A stretch of DNA of 64,000 nt from Amycolatopsis solani (GTDB lineage: Bacteria; Actinomycetota; Actinomycetes; Mycobacteriales; Pseudonocardiaceae). This document shows, in pieces, positions 50,989 through 59,922 of this stretch; the first letter of the stretch is position 1, and the number at the start of each line of letters is the position of its first letter. The notes beneath the pieces were generated by a model, which did no database searches, had not been told where the DNA came from, and saw nothing but the letters and a program-made list of their open reading frames with translations. Made by a program: the position numbers and the translations under genes. Location: assembly GCF_033441515.1 (NCBI RefSeq), contig NZ_JAWQJT010000004.1:62001-126000 (forward strand), read 5' to 3'.

Positions 50989-52194
50989 ATGAGGACAGTG
51001 ATCAGCCGCAGCACGCGCGCCACCGCGGTGCTCGCCTCCGGGCTGCAAACCGCGCTGCCCGCGCTGGCCGGGGTGCTCGTCCTGCCGTTCCTGGTGGTGC
51101 TGCTGCCGTTCGCGCCGTCGGTGACGATGCCCGTGCGGGCGCTGGCCCGGCTCGAGCGCGAGCGCGTCGGGCGCCACCTCGGGTTCCCGCTGCCGGAAGC
51201 CGCCCACGCCGAAGGTGGTGGCCGGCTGCGCGCGGTGCGGGACCCGGCGACCTGGCGCGATCTGCTGTGGCTGGCCGGGCACGGGCTGGGAGGCACGTTC
51301 CTCGGCCTGCTCGGCATCGCGCTGTGGCCCGCGATCGTGGCGAGCGCGACCGTCCCCGTGTACTGGTGGCTGTTCCCGCCGGAGAGCTTCACCGGCATGC
51401 TGGTCATCATCCGGACGTGGCCGCAGGCGCTGACCCTGCCGCTGCTGCAGGCCGCGTGCTACGCGGCCATGGTGGTCTGGCTGGTGCCGCTGATCGCGCG
51501 CGGCCAGCTGCGGCTCGCGCGGACGCTGCTCGGGCCGAACGAGGCCGAGCTGCTGGCCCAGCAGGTCGAGCGGCTCACCGAAACCCGGGCCGAGGCACTG
51601 GAGTCGCACGGCGCGGAGCTGCGCCGCATCGAGCGTGACCTCCACGACGGCATCCAGGCCCAGCTGGTCGCCGTCTCGGTGCGGCTCGGACTCGCCGCCC
51701 GCACGCTGTCGGCCGAGCCGGACCACCCCGCGGCTCGGTTGGTGCAGGATGCCCAGAGCGGCATCGAGGACTCCCTGGGCAACCTCCGGAGCATCATCCG
51801 CGGCATCTACCCGCCGATCCTCGCCGACCGCGGGCTCGCCGGTGCCGTCCACGCGCTGGCGGGCGGCCAGCGCATCCCGGTGACAGTACGGGTCCCCGAC
51901 GACCTGCCGCGCCCGCCCGCGGCGATCGAGGCGGCGGCCTACTTCGTCGTCGCCGAATCGCTGACCAACGTCACCAAGCACAGCACCGCCGAGCACGCCG
52001 AGGTCATCGTCGAAGATGATGGGCACACCCTGCGCGTCACCGTCCGCGACGACGGCAAGGGCGGCGCCGACGCCGAAAGCGGGAGCGGCCTGTCCGGCAT
52101 CCAGCGCCGGGTGGCGGCGCTCGACGGCACGGCCCGGATCGACAGCCCGGTGAACACAGGAACGACGATCGAGGTACTGCTGCCATGCGGATAG
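50989..52194 (+). CDS. Two-component sensor histidine kinase (HisKA_3)
   Basis: 401 aa. Two pairs of membrane segments occupy residues 15-40 and 95-170. Dimerisation/phosphoacceptor motif RRIERDLHDGIQAQLVAVS (His near 220). HATPase: VVAESLTNVTKHS (N-box), VRDDGKGGA and SGLSGIQRRVAALDG. The short sensor with no large external domain suggests intramembrane sensing, as in LiaS/DesK-like kinases guarding ABC exporters. Overlaps the response regulator gene by 10 bp. Confidence 0.9.
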   Translation: MRTVISRSTRATAVLASGLQTALPALAGVLVLPFLVVLLPFAPSVTMPVRALARLERERVGRHLGFPLPEAAHAEGGGRLRAVRDPATWRDLLWLAGHGLGGTFLGLLGIALWPAIVASATVPVYWWLFPPESFTGMLVIIRTWPQALTLPLLQAACYAAMVVWLVPLIARGQLRLARTLLGPNEAELLAQQVERLTETRAEALESHGAELRRIERDLHDGIQAQLVAVSVRLGLAARTLSAEPDHPAARLVQDAQSGIEDSLGNLRSIIRGIYPPILADRGLAGAVHALAGGQRIPVTVRVPDDLPRPPAAIEAAAYFVVAESLTNVTKHSTAEHAEVIVEDDGHTLRVTVRDDGKGGADAESGSGLSGIQRRVAALDGTARIDSPVNTGTTIEVLLPCG

Positions 52195-52820
52195 TGCTCG
52201 CCGAGGACAACGCCCTCCTGCGCGAGGGGATCTCGCTGCTGGTCAAGAGCGCGGGCCACGAAATAGTCGGCATCGCGACCAGCGGCCCGGAGATCCTGCC
52301 GACGCTGCTGCGGCACCGCCCGGACATCGCGGTGCTCGACGTCCGCCTGCCGCCGAGCTTCCGCGACGAGGGCCTGCGCGCGGCGATCGAAGCGCGCCGG
52401 CACTTGCCCGGGCTGCCGGTGCTGGTGCTGTCCCAGTACGTCGAGCAGGCGTATGCCAGGGAACTGCTGGAGACCGGCGCGGCGGCCACGGGTTACCTGT
52501 TGAAGGACCGCGTCGGCCGGGTCGAGGAGTTCCTGGACGCAGTGGAGCGCGTAGCGGCCGGCGGCACGGCGCTCGACCCGGAGGTGGTGTCGCAGCTGAT
52601 GAACCGGCGCGACCCGCTGCAGAGCCTCACAGCGCGCGAACAGGAAGTGCTGCACTTGATGGCCCAGGGCCTGGACAACCTGACGATCGCCGGCGAACTG
52701 GTGGTGACCGAACGCGCTGTGACCAAGCACATCGGCAACATCTTCCGCAAGCTGGGCCTGCCGACGAGCGACAGCGGACACCGCCGGGTGCTGGCGGTGC
52801 TGGCGTACGTCAACGCTTGA
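52185..52820 (+). CDS. NarL/LuxR-family response regulator
   Basis: 211 aa. Receiver: LAEDNALLREGI with acidic residues, phosphoacceptor Asp in IAVLDVRLP (near 50), LVLSQYV and LKDRVG (Lys near 106). LuxR HTH: LTAREQEVLHLMAQGLDNLTIAGELVVTERAVTKHIGNIFRKLGL, at about 149-192. Likely binds the palindromes at 50914 and 60692, controlling the ABC exporter operon and the oxidoreductase at 59923. Confidence 0.92.
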   Translation: MRIVLAEDNALLREGISLLVKSAGHEIVGIATSGPEILPTLLRHRPDIAVLDVRLPPSFRDEGLRAAIEARRHLPGLPVLVLSQYVEQAYARELLETGAAATGYLLKDRVGRVEEFLDAVERVAAGGTALDPEVVSQLMNRRDPLQSLTAREQEVLHLMAQGLDNLTIAGELVVTERAVTKHIGNIFRKLGLPTSDSGHRRVLAVLAYVNA

Positions 52821-52836
52821 GGCCGCACCACCGGCG

Positions 52837-53541
52837 TCAGCGGTCTTCGCGCAGGAACCGGAGAGTGTCAACGAGACTCCGGTGGATCATGATGCCGTTT
52901 TCCCACGGGGCCGCGTGCTCACCGGTGAGCCGCTGCCCTCGGACGACCCGGAGCCCGGCCACTCCGGCCAGGGTGGCGGTGAGCCGCTCGCGCTGACTCA
53001 TCGGGACGAGGTGGTCTTCGGCGCTCTGCTCCAGCACGACCAGACTCGGCGCCGCGCCACCGCGGACCCGCGCGGCGATGGCCGCCGGGTCGAAGCTCGC
53101 GGGGCTCGCCTCCGGCGGCTCGGGAAGGCCGCCCAGACCGTAGTGGCGCGGAGGCTGGACGACCGCCTGCAGCGCCAGGCGTTCTCGTCCTTCCCGAACG
53201 CCGTCGACAAGAGGTTCTCGTAGTCGTCGCGGAGGTGGGAGTGGGTGGCGCCGAGCCCGTCGGTGGTGACGAGCGCGGGCAGGTCGTACAGACCGTCAGG
53301 CGCCGCCGTGGATGTGCACGAGGAATCGTGGGCTCTGTGACGGTGATCCGGCGCCGGGGAGAGAAGTGACGGGGGTGTCGATGAGCGCGGCGGTCCGCGG
53401 CGTGCGCGGCAGGTAGATGTGCAGGTTCTGCAGCCGGTTGGCGTGCGGCACGTAAGGAATGTCCTTGGCCGCGATCACCGGCACCGGACGGTCGAGGTTC
53501 GGGCTCACGACCTCGGCGAGCTGCCAGCGGATCGGCGTCAT
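52837..53541 (-). pseudogene. Alpha/beta hydrolase pseudogene (central deletion and frameshift)
   Basis: The first part from ATG 53541 reads WQLAEVVSPNLDRPVPV, then HIYLPRTP and the oxyanion motif VHIHGGA, where a TGA interrupts. Sequence resumes in another frame with DGLYDLPALVTTDGLGATHS, DDYENLLSTAFG and, after another frame change near 53175, VVQPPRHYGLGGLPEPP and LEQSAEDHLVPMSQRERL, ending at 52837. The stretch that should hold the GxSxG nucleophile between HGGA and DGLYDLP is missing. The gene cannot make an active hydrolase. Its start overlaps the VOC gene by four bases, so the pair was once coupled. Confidence 0.75.
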
Positions 53542-53978
53542 GGCTGCGTCCGCCGACCGGACACCCCGGTGCCGGAGGCGCTGAGTTCGATGATGGTGCC
53601 GACGTTGTCGGTGATGAAGGCGATGCGCTGGCCCGTGTCCGGTACTTCCATGGGGCCGCCGATCAGGGGCACGTCGAGTTCGAGCAGCCGCGCCATCGCC
53701 GCGTCGAGATCCGCCACCGTGAGGCAGAAGTGGTGCAGGCGTGCGGGGTCCATGCTCGTGAGGACGTTGTCGGTCAACGCTCGTTCCCGGCCGGAAGCGC
53801 CCGCGAGAAGCTCGATCTTGACGTCGCCGGCGGTGAGGAAGACGAACGCCGTGCCGTGCGACTCGAACCGCCGTTCGACGGCGAAGCCCAGATTGCGGGA
53901 ATACCACGCGATCGTGGCCTCGAGGTCCTCTTGCGTGACGGTGATGCCCACGTGGTCGTGGGAGAATTCGAAGGTCAT
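53538..53978 (-). CDS. VOC-family (glyoxalase/bleomycin-resistance) protein
   Basis: 146 aa with two beta-alpha-beta-beta-beta units: FSHDHVGITVTQEDLEATIA with metal-type His near 9, VKIELLAG, LHHFCLTVADLDAAMARLL with the second-half His, and GTIIELSA with the terminal Glu. Typical of metal-dependent glyoxalase-like enzymes or drug-binding proteins. Divergent from the XRE regulator at 54081 across 102 bp and probably controlled by it. Confidence 0.8.
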   Translation of the reverse strand: MTFEFSHDHVGITVTQEDLEATIAWYSRNLGFAVERRFESHGTAFVFLTAGDVKIELLAGASGRERALTDNVLTSMDPARLHHFCLTVADLDAAMARLLELDVPLIGGPMEVPDTGQRIAFITDNVGTIIELSASGTGVSGRRTQP

Positions 53979-54080
53979 GTCAGCAAGAATCGTCGGCCGT
54001 GGAACCGGTGACCAGAGAGCGGACTTCGTAGGAAAACCATTACCACCTTCGAGGTGGCACCAGGTGCGACAATCGACGCC

Positions 54081-54959
54081 ATGACCGACGACATCACGAA
54101 GCTGGGCTCGATGCTGCGAACCTGGCGCGGCCGCGTTTCACCGGATTCGGTGGGACTGCCCGGCGGTCACCGGCGCCGGGTTGCCGGTCTGCGCCGGGAA
54201 GATCTTGCCCAGCTCGCGGGCATCTCGGTCGACTACGTGGTCCGCCTCGAGCAGGGCCGCCACGTCTCCCCCTCGGCGCAGGTGACCGCGGCACTGGCCC
54301 GTGCCCTGCAGCTCACCGAAGCCGAGCGGGACCACCTCTACCGGCTGGCCGGGCTTGCCCCTCCCTCCAGTGCAGAGGTTTCCGACCACATCCCGCCTGG
54401 CCTGCACCGCATAGTGAACCGGCTCGGCGACGCCGCGGCCGCGGCCGTCTTCGCCGCGGACTGGCAGCTCATCTGGTGGAACCGTTCCTGGGCGGCGTTG
54501 CTGGGTGACCCGTCGACGACACCGGCGCCGCTGCGCAATTTCGCTCGGGACACCTTTCCCGTTGACGGAGCGACCCCGTGCCTGTCGCGCTGGCCGGTGC
54601 TCTCGCTCAGCCAGCCGGAGGTCGAGGCTTCCATCGTGTCCGACCTGCGCCGTGCCACGGGGCGGTTCCCCGGAAGCGGCCGCCTCGAGGGCCTGATCCG
54701 GGACCTGATGGGAAACCCGCGCTTCGCCGAACTGTGGGCGTCCGGAGCGGTCAGCGCCCACCGCGAAGAGCACAAGATCGTCCACCACCCCACGACCGGC
54801 CCGATCGCCGTGGACTGCGATGTCCTGACCGACGGCGACGCGGAGCACAAGATCGTCGTCCTCACCGCGGCTCCCGGCACCGCGGACGAAACGAACTTCC
54901 GGCTCGCCGTGGTATCCGGTACCTCGTCCACAGCGGGAGTCAAGCAGCCCCTGTCGTGA
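54081..54959 (+). CDS. XRE-family regulator with MmyB-like ligand domain
   Basis: 292 aa from ATG 54081. The HTH is RRVAGLRREDLAQLAGISVDYVVRLEQGR, at about residues 32-60. The C-terminal MmyB-like domain (about 105-270) has WQLIWWNRSWAALLGDP and NPRFAELWASGAVSAHREEHK, a PAS-like ligand fold common in actinobacterial regulators that bind fatty acids or small molecules. Divergent from the VOC gene; convergent with the esterase. Confidence 0.88.
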   Translation: MTDDITKLGSMLRTWRGRVSPDSVGLPGGHRRRVAGLRREDLAQLAGISVDYVVRLEQGRHVSPSAQVTAALARALQLTEAERDHLYRLAGLAPPSSAEVSDHIPPGLHRIVNRLGDAAAAAVFAADWQLIWWNRSWAALLGDPSTTPAPLRNFARDTFPVDGATPCLSRWPVLSLSQPEVEASIVSDLRRATGRFPGSGRLEGLIRDLMGNPRFAELWASGAVSAHREEHKIVHHPTTGPIAVDCDVLTDGDAEHKIVVLTAAPGTADETNFRLAVVSGTSSTAGVKQPLS

Positions 54960-54970
54960 TCACCGCCCTG

Positions 54971-56167
54971 CTACCGGGCGACGCCTTGGCGGGCGTCGAG
55001 GTGCAGTGCGGTTCCGAGCGCGGCCGTAAGGCGATCCGCCCGCTCGTCGATGGGGTTGGCCAGCTGGTTGTTGAGGTAGGCGAAACCGATTTCCGCCTGG
55101 GCGTCGGCGAAAGCAAGACCGCCATTGGCGCCGTCATGGCCGAAAGAGTGCTCGGAGAGCAGCCGGGGCGTTCCGTTGATGAGGAATCCGGTGGAGTACC
55201 GGATGCCGGGCGGCGTGAGCACACCGGACCAACCGGGCCCGGTGGAGCGGGGGGTCAGCGCGTCCTCGATGCTCTCGTCGCTGAGCAAGCGCGGCCGGCC
55301 GTCCACAGCGGACACAGCGGCGGCGTAGATCCGCGCCAGGGCGGTGGGTGACGTGATGCCGTTGGCCGCGGGGACCTCGGCCGCGTGCAGGGCTGATGAG
55401 TTGAAGTCGTGGTCGCCGCCGTCGAGGAACCGGGGCGGGAACACGCCACCCAAGGTCACCGACCGGATGAAGGACGGCATACTCATGATCCGCGCCATGA
55501 GCGCGGCCGTTTCCGGACCGGTGAGCTCCGGTGCGGGATGGATCCGTGCGACGCGGGACTCGACCTCGGGCGGGATCCCGATCCACGCCTCCGCGGCCAG
55601 GGGCTTGGCGAGGTACTCCGCGATCAGACCCCCGGGCCGCAATCCGGTGGCGCGCCGCAGGATCTCACCGGTGAGCCAGCCGTAGGTCAGTGCGTGGTAG
55701 CCGAACTCGCGGCCGGGCTTGAACTGCGGGCGCTGGTTCTCGATGGCGCGGACGACCGGCTCCCAGCCGACGATGTCATCGAAGGTGAGGTCGGCATCGA
55801 GCGCGATCACCCCGGCACGGTGGGCGAAGACGTCACGGACCGTCGTGTGCTCCTTGCCCTGCCGGCCGTACTCGGGCCAGACGGACACGACCGGGTCGTC
55901 GAAGCGGAGGAGCCCGCGCTGCTGGGCAAGGTATCCGGTCAACGCCATGAGGCCCTTGGTGACGGAAAACCCGACGGCGACGGTGTCAGCTGTCCAGGCG
56001 TGCCCGGTAGTTGCGTCGGCGACGCCGGCGTGGAGGTCGACGACGAGCCTGCCGCGATCGTAGACGGCCACCGCGGCGCCGGTCTCGGTACCGCGGTCGA
56101 AGTTGGCCTGGAAGGCGTCGGCGACCAGGCCGTAGCCCTCGTCGGCGAAACCGTGGATCTCGGTCAT
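54971..56167 (-). CDS. Serine hydrolase / class C beta-lactamase-like esterase
   Basis: 398 aa from ATG 56167 (ATGA overlap with the MFS gene); a longer frame lies inside that gene. Catalytic SxxK in VGFSVTKGLM near 75, a Tyr motif in FGYHALTYGWLTGEILRR and FGHDGANGG near the C-terminus replacing the KTG triad. This is the EstB/LACTB pattern, usually an esterase rather than a beta-lactamase. No signal peptide, so cytosolic. Co-transcribed with a multidrug exporter. Confidence 0.85.
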   Translation of the reverse strand: MTEIHGFADEGYGLVADAFQANFDRGTETGAAVAVYDRGRLVVDLHAGVADATTGHAWTADTVAVGFSVTKGLMALTGYLAQQRGLLRFDDPVVSVWPEYGRQGKEHTTVRDVFAHRAGVIALDADLTFDDIVGWEPVVRAIENQRPQFKPGREFGYHALTYGWLTGEILRRATGLRPGGLIAEYLAKPLAAEAWIGIPPEVESRVARIHPAPELTGPETAALMARIMSMPSFIRSVTLGGVFPPRFLDGGDHDFNSSALHAAEVPAANGITSPTALARIYAAAVSAVDGRPRLLSDESIEDALTPRSTGPGWSGVLTPPGIRYSTGFLINGTPRLLSEHSFGHDGANGGLAFADAQAEIGFAYLNNQLANPIDERADRLTAALGTALHLDARQGVAR

Positions 56168-57612
56168 GATTCGTCCCGTCCGGAAGACTTGCGGCGGTAC
56201 ACCACTGCGGTGACGACACCGCCGGTGAGAAAAAGCCCGGCCGCCCAAGCGAAGGCCGTGCTGTACCCGGCGAGGTCGGATTGCGTGACGACCGCCGGAT
56301 CGGTGGCGTCCTTGCCGACGAGGTAGCTCGCGGCAGCGCTCGTGGCGAGGGTGTTGAGCACAGCGGTGCCGATCGAGCCGCCGACCTGCTGCATGGCATT
56401 GACCGTCGCGGAGGTCACGCCCGCGTCGGCGGCGGCGACGCCGGCGGTGGCCAGGGAAATCGCCGGCGGGATCACACTGCCCAACGCGGCACCGATCAGC
56501 AGCAGCGGCGGGAGAACATCCGTGGGATACCGCGATTCGACCGTGATCCGGGCCAGCCAGACCAGACCGACGGCGCCCAGGAGGTAACCGATGGGCAGCA
56601 CGATCTTCGGGCCGGTACGAGGAACGATCTTCCCCGTCGCGACCTGGGCCACGACCATCATGACGGCGATCATCGGCAGGAACGCCAGGCCGGTCTCGAT
56701 CGGGCCGAAGCCGAGGTCGTGCTGAAGGTAGTAGGTCAGGAAGAGCAGCACGCCGAACAGCGCCGCACCGGTGATCAGCAAAGTGGCGAAGGAAGCGGCG
56801 CGGTCGCGGTCGGTCAGCACGCGCAGCGGCAGCAGTGGGTGCCGCGCTCGCGTCTGCCACCCCGCGAACGCCGTCACCAGCACGACACCCGCGAGCAGGA
56901 ACCCCCACGTCAGAGGTGAGCTCCAGGCGTACGTCCCGACGTTCGAGAAACCGAAGACGAGGCTGAACAACCCCGCCGAAACGAGGATCGTCCCCGGCAG
57001 GTCCAGTGCGGCGCCGGCGGCGTCGCGCCGGTTGCTGAGCAGCAGCGCCCCGCCGGCCAACGCGATCGCGGAGAAGACGACGTTGACGTACATCGTGGCC
57101 CGCCAATCGAGAACCTGGGTGAGCGCACCGCCGACCAGCAAGCCCACCACGGTTCCCGACGCCCCGATCGCGCCGAAGACGCCGAACGCCTTCGTCCGCT
57201 CGTGCGGGTCGGTGAACGTGGTGTTCAGCAGCGACAACGCCGCCGGTGCGAGCAGCGCCGCGAAGGCACCCTGCAAGGTTCGTGCGGTGACCAGGATGCC
57301 GAAGCTCCCGGCGGCTCCCCCCAACGCGGACGCCGCGGCGAATCCGACGATGCCGACGAGGAAGGCCCGCTTGCGGCCGAAGAGGTCCGAAAGCCGGCCG
57401 CCGAGCAGGAGCAAGGCGGCGAAGGCCAGCGCGTAGGCGGTGACGACCCATTGCCGGGCACTGTCGGAAAACCCGAGGTCGGCCTGCGCGGAAGGCAGTG
57501 CGATGTTCACGATGGACGTATCCAGCACCACCATCAGCTGGGCGATTCCGATGGTGGCGAGAACCCACCACCGGGTAGCCGGGACGGTGCCCGGCTCGGT
57601 GGAGTTGCTCAT
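56164..57612 (-). CDS. MFS drug exporter, DHA2 (EmrB/QacA) family
   Basis: 482 aa, 14 helices. Motif LDTSIVNIALPSAQ in helix 1, LGGRLSDLFGRKRAFL as motif A, ARTLQGAFAALLAPAAL as motif B, and GLLVGGALTQVLDWRATMYVN as motif C of antiporters. Extrudes lipophilic compounds using protons. First gene of a two-gene operon with the esterase. Confidence 0.88.
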   Translation of the reverse strand: MSNSTEPGTVPATRWWVLATIGIAQLMVVLDTSIVNIALPSAQADLGFSDSARQWVVTAYALAFAALLLLGGRLSDLFGRKRAFLVGIVGFAAASALGGAAGSFGILVTARTLQGAFAALLAPAALSLLNTTFTDPHERTKAFGVFGAIGASGTVVGLLVGGALTQVLDWRATMYVNVVFSAIALAGGALLLSNRRDAAGAALDLPGTILVSAGLFSLVFGFSNVGTYAWSSPLTWGFLLAGVVLVTAFAGWQTRARHPLLPLRVLTDRDRAASFATLLITGAALFGVLLFLTYYLQHDLGFGPIETGLAFLPMIAVMMVVAQVATGKIVPRTGPKIVLPIGYLLGAVGLVWLARITVESRYPTDVLPPLLLIGAALGSVIPPAISLATAGVAAADAGVTSATVNAMQQVGGSIGTAVLNTLATSAAASYLVGKDATDPAVVTQSDLAGYSTAFAWAAGLFLTGGVVTAVVYRRKSSGRDES

Positions 57613-57652
57613 GACGAAGTCCGTTTCGTTCGGCTGGGCGGGATCGGCGGCG

Positions 57653-58465
57653 TCAGGGACGACGGCCGACCCAGGTCGTCCGGGTCGTCCGCACGGTCAG
57701 GTCCGGACGCCGCAGGACGCCGAGGGGATGGTCCGGGTCGAGGAGGACGTCGAGTGCGGCCAGGTCGTCGGCGGCCAGCAGACCGCTCGCGGGCGTTCGA
57801 AGCCGGCTCAAGCTCGCGTGCGCGTACTGCCCGGTGGCCGGCGGCAGGGGTGGTTCCAGATCGACGACGAACGGCCGCGTGGCCACCGCCACGAAGCCCG
57901 CGGCGGCCAGGTGACCGCTCCAGTCCCACGGCGGCCGGGTGTTCAGCGCCGCGTGCAGGCGGGATTCCAGGCCGGGGCGGCCGACGCCGACGTCTTCGGG
58001 GAGCAGCCGGGGGAAGAAGTCCATTTCGGTCACTGCCGTCCAGCCGCCGGGGCGCAGCGCCTGGAAAGCCCGGGCGAACGCCTTACCGGGGTCGGCCAGG
58101 TGGTGCAGCGCGGACGCGGCCCAGACCAGGTCGGCACCGTCCATCGGCGGCCAGGGTTGGTCCAGATCGGCTTGGATGCCGCGGACCCGGTCGCCGACCC
58201 CCTGCGAGCTCGCCTGCTCCCGCAGCCGGTGCAGCAGCTGCGGGGACAGCTCCAGCGCCGTCACCGACGCCGCGGGGAACTGCCGGGCCAGCGCGAGCGC
58301 GCCCGTTCCGGTTCCACTCGCCAGATCGATGATGTGCGCGGGCCGGCGCCCGAACAAGCTCGCCAGCCAGGCGGTGAGGTCCGCCAGGTACGTCTGCAGG
58401 ACCTCGCCGTCCAAGTCCAGCAACTGCGCGAGGGCGATCGGATGGCGAGCGGGGTCGGTGGTCAT
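57653..58465 (-). CDS. SAM-dependent methyltransferase
   Basis: 270 aa from ATG 58465; the longer open frame runs into the divergent XRE gene. Motif I IIDLASGTGTGALALAR (near 45-61), VTALELSPQLLHRL, motif II-like DGADLVWAASALHHLADPG and ALRPGGWTAVTEMDFFP follow. A class I methyltransferase acting on a small molecule; acceptor unknown. Divergent from an XRE-cupin regulator over 48 bp, so they probably form a regulator-target pair. Confidence 0.82.
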   Translation of the reverse strand: MTTDPARHPIALAQLLDLDGEVLQTYLADLTAWLASLFGRRPAHIIDLASGTGTGALALARQFPAASVTALELSPQLLHRLREQASSQGVGDRVRGIQADLDQPWPPMDGADLVWAASALHHLADPGKAFARAFQALRPGGWTAVTEMDFFPRLLPEDVGVGRPGLESRLHAALNTRPPWDWSGHLAAAGFVAVATRPFVVDLEPPLPPATGQYAHASLSRLRTPASGLLAADDLAALDVLLDPDHPLGVLRRPDLTVRTTRTTWVGRRP

Positions 58466-58513
58466 GGCTCCGACAGTACGATCAACTTGCCTAGAGCGGG
58501 TACCATCTTGCAG

Positions 58514-59089
58514 ATGAAGCAAGAAGCGGACTTGGACACCACGGTGCGCATGCGGATCCGGAGCCTGCGAAAGGCCCGCGGCTGGTCCCTGGACACCCTC
58601 GCCGAACGGGCCTTCATGAGCCCGTCGAACCTGAGCCGCATCGAAACCGGCGCCCGGACCCTCAGTCTGCACCAGCTGACCGCCCTCGCCCGGGCGTTGA
58701 ACATCTCGCTCGACCAGCTGACCGAGAGCGAGGATGACGCCGACGTCGTCATCCGGCCCCAGCAGGACAAGCACCGCGGACTGACCACCTGGCTGCTGAC
58801 CCGCGCGGACAGTCCCGGCCACACCGTCGCCAAGATGCGGATCACCGACGAAAGCCTCGAGCCCGCTTCGACCCATCTCGGCGTCCATCCCGGCCGGGAT
58901 TGGTTCACGGTCCTGTCCGGCACGGTCACGCTGCTGCTGGGCGCACGCGCCATCCGCGTCGAGACCGGCGACGCGGCCGAGTTCTCGACGATGACACCGC
59001 ACGCCATCAAGGCCCACGGCGGACCGGCGGAAATCCTGTGCATCCTCGACCGCGAGGGTCAGCACTCCCACCTCGACCCCGCCAAGTGA
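58514..59089 (+). CDS. XRE-cupin transcriptional regulator
   Basis: 191 aa from ATG 58514. HTH_3: MRIRSLRKARGWSLDTLAE, then FMSPSNLSRIETGART. The C-terminal cupin (about 100-185) has THLGVHPGRDWFTVLSG, VETGDAAEFSTMTPHAIKAH and a metal/ligand His pattern. It probably senses a small ligand and controls the divergent methyltransferase gene and itself. Confidence 0.87.
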   Translation: MKQEADLDTTVRMRIRSLRKARGWSLDTLAERAFMSPSNLSRIETGARTLSLHQLTALARALNISLDQLTESEDDADVVIRPQQDKHRGLTTWLLTRADSPGHTVAKMRITDESLEPASTHLGVHPGRDWFTVLSGTVTLLLGARAIRVETGDAAEFSTMTPHAIKAHGGPAEILCILDREGQHSHLDPAK

Positions 59090-59119
59090 CTTCCACGGCG
59101 GGCAATCTCAAGGCCGGGT

Positions 59120-59899
59120 TCAGGCGGTGAGGACCTCGAGCGCGGCGGCGTGCACCCCCGGCGCGGCGGCCAGGTAGCTCTCCGACGTGACCGACCACGG
59201 CTTCCCGTCGAGGTCGGTGACCACCCCACCCGCCTCCCGCACCAGCAGCACACCGCCGGCGTGGGCCCGGACGTTGTCGAACTGCCAGTGCAGATCCATC
59301 CGCCCCGCCGCGACCTGGGCGAGCTGGTGGCTCACCGGCACCGAGATCCGGACGTAGAGCGCGGCCTTCGACATCGCTGCGAACGAGGCGGCCGTGCGAT
59401 CGGCCAAGGCGACCGTCGTGCCGGGCTGTGCCTGGCCGGTGCCGGTCACCGCGCCGTCGAGCGACTGCTTGCCGGAAACCCGCAGGGGCACGCCGTCGAC
59501 GAAGGCACCACCGCCGTCGGTGGCGGTGAACATTTCGTCCAGCAGCGGGAAGTAGAGCACCGCGAGCACCGGACGGCCGTCGCGGACCAGGCTGACCCCG
59601 ATGTTCCAGTCGGTCATCCCGTGCACGGCGTTGAGGTTGCCGCCCACCGGGTCGATCAGCCACCACGCACCGTCGGGCAACGGACCGGAACCGTGCTCGT
59701 CGTTGAGCCAGCGCGCTTCGGGCAGGATCTCGGCCAGCGCGGGTTCCAGCACGTCGACGACGGTCAGGTCGTTGGCGCGGAGATCGGCGAGCAGTTCGGG
59801 CAGCCCCGGCTGGCGGGCGGCGGTGGAGTAGCGCTTCAGCAGCCGGGCGCCCGCCTGGCGGACGGCGGCGGTCACGGCACGAACCAGGTCCTGAGACAT
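59120..59899 (-). CDS. Inositol monophosphatase-family protein with altered metal motif
   Basis: 259 aa with the IMPase fold layout. Where active enzymes have DPLDGT, this protein reads DPVGGNLNAVHG, losing the second metal Asp. The upstream GEE motif reads NDEHGSG. The C-terminal WDxAA becomes FDNVRAHAGG, followed by LLVREAGGVVTDLDGKPW. Loss of metal ligands suggests a non-phosphatase or inactive homologue, or a changed substrate. It lies 23 bp downstream of the oxidoreductase at 59923 on the same strand, probably one operon. Confidence 0.75.
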   Translation of the reverse strand: MSQDLVRAVTAAVRQAGARLLKRYSTAARQPGLPELLADLRANDLTVVDVLEPALAEILPEARWLNDEHGSGPLPDGAWWLIDPVGGNLNAVHGMTDWNIGVSLVRDGRPVLAVLYFPLLDEMFTATDGGGAFVDGVPLRVSGKQSLDGAVTGTGQAQPGTTVALADRTAASFAAMSKAALYVRISVPVSHQLAQVAAGRMDLHWQFDNVRAHAGGVLLVREAGGVVTDLDGKPWSVTSESYLAAAPGVHAAALEVLTA

Positions 59900-59922
59900 G
59901 TGTATCTCCTGAGGTGGTGGAA

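Noticed and set aside
54971..56167. Class C beta-lactamase resistance gene
   Set aside because: SxxK is present but there is no signal peptide and no KTG triad; the EstB/LACTB-type esterase pattern fits better.
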